From a virus: 31,001 bases of DNA. The stretch covers positions 1 through 31,001 of IMG/VR virus record IMGVR_UViG_3300037320_000125, one strand, 5' to 3'. The translations under genes and the position numbers were made by a program. The notes beneath the pieces are model-generated. The model saw nothing but the letters and a program-made list of their open reading frames with translations. It did no database searches and had not been told where the DNA came from. This document shows, in pieces, positions 28,867 to 31,001 of the stretch. Each line of letters begins with the position of its first letter. The stretch's first letter is position 1.

Positions 28867-29763
28867 GGTGGTAATTGGTTGGGCCGCGTCCTGAACGGTT
28901 GCAGCGGAATAGGTATTTTTTTTCTTTCGTTTCAAGAATTGCATTGCGTCGGCAAACGTGCCCACCGCGTCGATCAGGCCGATCTGTGCGGCTTCGGTGC
29001 CGGTGAAAAGGTCTCCTGATTGTAGCCGGTTGGCCTGTTCTTTGGTGCGTCGCATCGCGGGCCGCATCGCTTCCACGTTGTCGATAAAGCCCTGCGCCCG
29101 ATCGCTGACGTAATCCAAAAGCGGTTCCAAATCGCCTTCCAACAATGCACGGCTGGGCAGGTTTTTCATTGTTGACTGACGGGCGTAGATGTCAAGTTGG
29201 GCCTCCTGTATTTCCTTTATCGCCTTGCGGTCAAGGCTGACCATAGTACCGACTGAGCCGACAACCGCCGTAGTGCTTGCTGCTACGATGTAGTCAGCAG
29301 CCAACGCGCCGCGAAGGGCTGCACTGGCCAGGGTTTGAGCGTAGACGACCGTTTGCGTTTTGCCGCGCCGCCGAATATCCAGCAGGGTATTTTGCAATTC
29401 TGTTCCGGCTACTGATTCGCCGCCGCCGCTGTTCACCTCAAGCACAATACCCGAAATATTAGGGTTCGCGTCCGCTGCGGCCAGGTCAGCGTTCAGCGAC
29501 CGAACACCACGCGAACACATACCGTCTTCAAGCATCATTGCGCCCGATAGGATCAGGTGGGCAATAGAACCGTCCTGTACCTCAGCGCCAAAATTGGCGG
29601 CGGCGGTGCTGATCCCTTCGGATAGTACGAACGTGCTTTGCGAACGCTCGACCGCTTCGCCATCGGATAGCAAAAAAGCGGACAGGTATTGTAAGCCGTG
29701 CGTGGCTTCGATTTCCCAGGTTGCGCTTAGCAACGCCCGCTCAACTGTTCTTTGGTTCGGCAT
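28435..29763 (-). CDS. S49-type head maturation protease with scaffold-like C-terminus
   Basis: The 442-residue protein has an SppA/S49 (ClpP-fold) domain at about 60-290. The strand ISGIVLEVNSGGGE (103-116), the nucleophile region TLASAALRGALAADYIVAAS with probable catalytic S147, VVGSVGTMVS (167-176), and K200 in STMKNLPS as candidate general base all fit, and FTGTEAAQIGLID is conserved. The C-terminal 140 residues are acidic with coiled-coil heptads (QIADLETQIADLETQL), as in scaffolding domains. The protease would cleave scaffold and capsid during head assembly. An internal ATG at 28866 may start a separate scaffold product. Confidence 0.85.
   Translation of the reverse strand: MPNQRTVERALLSATWEIEATHGLQYLSAFLLSDGEAVERSQSTFVLSEGISTAAANFGAEVQDGSIAHLILSGAMMLEDGMCSRGVRSLNADLAAADANPNISGIVLEVNSGGGESVAGTELQNTLLDIRRRGKTQTVVYAQTLASAALRGALAADYIVAASTTAVVGSVGTMVSLDRKAIKEIQEAQLDIYARQSTMKNLPSRALLEGDLEPLLDYVSDRAQGFIDNVEAMRPAMRRTKEQANRLQSGDLFTGTEAAQIGLIDAVGTFADAMQFLKRKKKNTYSAATVQDAAQPITTMSNTNERGGFIRLLNSIFGSAMAEDATDEQVTETLQPASETAPAEPEGAAIPETDEAFTALSERVEALAETIESQAVTIAAFDDAATERAAQIADLETQIADLETQLAAAKIGKPTPKSNGHATDREQFATAVNHDKKFGSKY
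28550..28591 (-). repeat. 21-bp tandem repeat in the scaffold coiled coil
   Basis: Two perfect copies of a 21-bp unit (28550-28570, 28571-28591) encode two identical heptads of the coiled coil (QIADLET). Confidence 0.9.
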
Positions 29764-29847
29764 GGTGCGAATTTGCTACCGTGCCGGGCGCGTTGGCGAT
29801 ATGTTAGCGTTAAGGCGGGTGCAGGGTTTCACCCTTTCTATATTATT

Positions 29848-29900
29848 TTACCCTAATCTTGGTTAGTGCTTGCAAAGTTATAATATTGGTTGTATATTTG
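29848..29900 (+). promoter_or_regulatory. Operator 5 and promoter of the 29938 gene
   Basis: TTACC-N8-GGTTA, one mismatch from the operator consensus, covers 29848-29865. Just after it TTG (29870-29872) and TATATTTG (29893-29900) form an exact promoter with a 20-base spacer. On the minus strand TAACTTTG (29873-29880) is a -7 match facing the late operon, so operator 5 may affect both directions. Confidence 0.65.
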
Positions 29901-29937
29901 TGTAACGAAAGCGGGTAGCTTTCTAAACAATGTCAAA
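29901..29937 (+). promoter_or_regulatory. 5' leader hairpin of the 29938 gene
   Basis: The leader begins TGTAACGAAAGC and forms GAAAGC/GCTTTC (29907-29912, 29918-29923). The same leader start and an analogous hairpin with changed bases occur at 30534-30553. Confidence 0.55.
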
Positions 29938-30189
29938 ATGATTAACTCAAACGACTTCAAGGCAGCAGGATACGCCGAATCTTTAAGCTTGGGAGAGCTT
30001 CTCGCTCCTGCTAATTGCAAAGCTTACCTTTCACTTGAGGCTGAATACATTAAGCAGAATGGCGGAGTAATGACATTTGAGTTAATCAAACCAATCATGA
30101 AGGCTTGGAATGCCGGAAGCATGACGGGAATGTTTGAGGCCGCAGAGATAACGTTAATGGAGAAGTACCCGGAACTCGCAACAGTGTAA
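29938..30189 (+). CDS. Small early protein, unknown
   Basis: The 83-residue protein starts at ATG 29938, after a clear promoter and leader; an upstream in-frame start at 29890 overlaps the promoter and is rejected. It is helical and moderately acidic (DFKAAGYAESLSLGELLAPA, AYLSLEAEYIKQNGG, AEITLMEKYPELATV) without known motifs. It shares promoter and leader architecture with the 30576 gene, and the two proteins are not obviously similar. Confidence 0.75.
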   Translation: MINSNDFKAAGYAESLSLGELLAPANCKAYLSLEAEYIKQNGGVMTFELIKPIMKAWNAGSMTGMFEAAEITLMEKYPELATV

Positions 30190-30199
30190 CCCAACCCCA

Positions 30200-30224
30200 G
30201 CCCGCTATCGTATTGGTAGCGGGC
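30200..30224 (+). terminator. Hairpin after the 29938 gene
   Basis: GCCCGCTA (30200-30207) pairs perfectly with TAGCGGGC (30217-30224). No T run follows, so it is a weak terminator or an RNA-stability element. Confidence 0.4.
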
Positions 30225-30241
30225 CAACCAAAACCAACCCC

Positions 30242-30418
30242 ATGCCAAAACACGGAGGCCCGCGCAACAACGCAGGGCCAAAACCCAAATTCAGAGGTAA
30301 GCGATATACCGTTTACCTTAACGCTGATCATTGCGAACTGGTCCCCGGCTTGTTTGCTGAGTACATCCGGGGCGCGATAAAGGCCCGGCTCGTTAGCGAC
30401 GGGCTGATTCAGGAATAG
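30242..30418 (+). CDS. Small basic protein, 58 residues
   Basis: ATG 30242 to TAG 30418 encodes a basic peptide. It begins HGGPRNNAGPKPKFRGKRYT, similar in style to the GG.RPN.GRK openings of phage DNA-binding proteins, and continues YLNADHCELVPGLFAEYIRG. The middle looks like a ribbon-helix-helix unit (a YTVYL strand, then two helices), typical of small dimeric repressors. It is short but has sensible composition and follows the preceding gene on the same strand. Confidence 0.6.
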   Translation: MPKHGGPRNNAGPKPKFRGKRYTVYLNADHCELVPGLFAEYIRGAIKARLVSDGLIQE

Positions 30419-30427
30419 TAAAACCCT

Positions 30428-30475
30428 AAGCCCTGCATCATAGCCGGGCGGGGCTTCATCTATTTTAAATAAAAT
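30428..30475 (+). terminator. Weak hairpin terminator before the 30576 promoter
   Basis: AAGCCC (30428-30433) can pair with GGGCTT (about 30451-30456), followed by an AT-rich stretch with short T runs. A separate palindrome, AATAAC-N6-GTTATT, lies at about 30473-30490 and does not match the five-operator consensus. Confidence 0.4.
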
Positions 30476-30496
30476 AACGATAATGTTATTAAATAC

Positions 30497-30527
30497 TTGC
30501 ACAGTTATATCAATGGTGTTATATTTG
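30497..30527 (+). promoter_or_regulatory. Promoter of the 30576 gene
   Basis: TTG (30497-30499) and TATATTTG (30520-30527) are 20 bases apart, an exact Bacteroidota promoter. The leader that follows starts TGTAACGAAAGG, like that at 29901, and forms a hairpin with GCG/CGC and AAA/TTT pairs (30534-30553). Confidence 0.8.
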
Positions 30528-30575
30528 TGTAACGAAAGGCGATAACGCTTTTTGAAACCATACAATACCAATATC

Positions 30576-30839
30576 ATGTCTACCGTAATCATTACTTCCG
30601 TTTCAGCATCAGCAGCTAAAAGAGCATTCAATAAGGTAGTAACCACAAACGACGTTATCTTATCTTCTCCTACGCACGCAACAGGGAACGCCCTTAGCAT
30701 CTCTATCCAGCCAGAAGGAGACTACACGAATGCCGAAAATAACGCAGTAGTCTTAACTTCAAGCTACTTCAACGAAGTAAGCCTGTTGGAGTTTGCCCAG
30801 AAAGTAGCAGGACGCGGGACTGTAACAGTAAAAGCGTAA
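30576..30839 (+). CDS. Small early protein, unknown
   Basis: The 87-residue protein is beta-rich and Ser/Thr/Val-dense (TVIITSVSASAAKRAFNKVV, GNALSISIQPEGDYTNAENN, YFNEVSLLEFAQKVAGRGTV). No family, signal peptide or membrane helix is seen. The gene is the first of a unit with the downstream helix-turn-helix gene, three bases away, and is driven by a strong promoter with a structured leader. Together they may form part of the lysogeny or early control region. Confidence 0.75.
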   Translation: MSTVIITSVSASAAKRAFNKVVTTNDVILSSPTHATGNALSISIQPEGDYTNAENNAVVLTSSYFNEVSLLEFAQKVAGRGTVTVKA

Positions 30840-30842
30840 CCC

Positions 30843-31001
30843 ATGACCTTACAAGAATACAGAACAATCTTGGGCCTAACTCAACGACAAATGAGTGAGG
30901 CACTAGGAATACATCAGCCGGGCTTAGCCCGCGCTGAAAAGAACTGGCCTTTGGTTAGTGCTGAGTTCCTGACCAAGTTGGTCATGGAATACCGCGCTCC
31001 G
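30843..31001 (+). CDS. Partial XRE-type helix-turn-helix protein
   Basis: The frame starts at ATG 30843 and runs off the right edge after 53 codons. It shows a standard XRE/HTH_3 start: YRTILGLTQRQMSEALGIHQ then PGLARAEKNW, with the expected recognition helix. It is a phage repressor, Cro-like or antitoxin-type regulator. It is the only obvious classic helix-turn-helix regulator near operator 5, so it is one candidate for binding the five operators. Confidence 0.75.
   Translation, partial: MTLQEYRTILGLTQRQMSEALGIHQPGLARAEKNWPLVSAEFLTKLVMEYRAP

Noticed and set aside
30473-30490. Palindrome AATAAC-N6-GTTATT as a sixth operator
   Set aside because: It differs in half-site and spacer from TTAC(C/T)-N8-GGTAA and is AT-rich enough to occur by chance; kept out of the regulon.
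1-31001. CRISPR array, insertion sequence or integrase
   Set aside because: No regularly spaced repeat array, transposase motif or recombinase active-site pattern is visible; the tandem repeats found have no unique spacers.

Overview
This 31 kb window reads as a double-stranded DNA tailed-phage genome, or a prophage segment, from a Bacteroidota host. Three things point there. Promoters have the Bacteroidota form (TTG or TTTG, about 20 bases, then TAnnTTTG). Clear Shine-Dalgarno sequences are largely absent. Exported proteins carry short leucine/alanine-rich signal peptides ending in a residue before Q or QN. Genes are tightly packed and many neighbours overlap by ATGA. Both ends cut through genes. 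I see no integrase, tape measure, tail tube or baseplate gene that I can name, so the tail module and any integration module lie outside the window or are not recognisable by eye.

Layout. (1) 1-10036, minus strand: a replication-to-packaging block. In transcription order it holds a conserved small protein of unknown function, a helix-turn-helix replication initiator, a DnaC-like helicase loader, several small winged-helix or MerR-like proteins, a truncated cytosine methyltransferase, an adenine methyltransferase with a hexanucleotide-repeat linker, a VRR-NUC nuclease, a coiled-coil protein, and the small and large terminase subunits. A 231-residue protein with a coiled-coil end (9341-10036) sits at the head. 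(2) 10135-16802, plus strand: a membrane-protein operon, then a recombination module (DUF1351-like coiled coil, OB-like protein, YqaJ exonuclease, NinB-like protein), then single genes each closed by its own terminator, with a tRNA-like element among them. (3) 29763-16842, minus strand: late genes. The order is S49 head protease with scaffold-like tail, major capsid protein, a structural protein, a secreted fibre-like protein, another secreted protein, amidase endolysin, a tiny membrane peptide, a subtilisin-like protease, portal, several adaptor-like proteins, a holin candidate and a membrane-cupin fusion. (4) 29938-31001, plus strand: small early genes ending in an XRE-type helix-turn-helix protein cut by the window edge.

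The most interesting signal is regulatory. The same 18-bp inverted repeat, TTAC(C/T)-N8-GGTAA with at most one mismatch, occurs at five sites: 9089-9106, 10070-10087, 12343-12360, 15422-15439 and 29848-29865. Every copy lies in an intergenic promoter region, and together they touch the heads of most transcription units in the window. Two copies sit in a conserved promoter-leader cassette of about 70 bp in front of otherwise unrelated genes. I infer a phage-wide regulon under one DNA-binding regulator; the regulator itself is not identified.

Other points worth following are the cupin-membrane fusion beside the holin candidate, the subtilisin-like protease inside the structural operon, signal peptides on a fibre-like protein, a 32-residue membrane peptide coupled by GTGA to the endolysin, and a general tendency to in-frame tandem repeat expansion in unrelated proteins.
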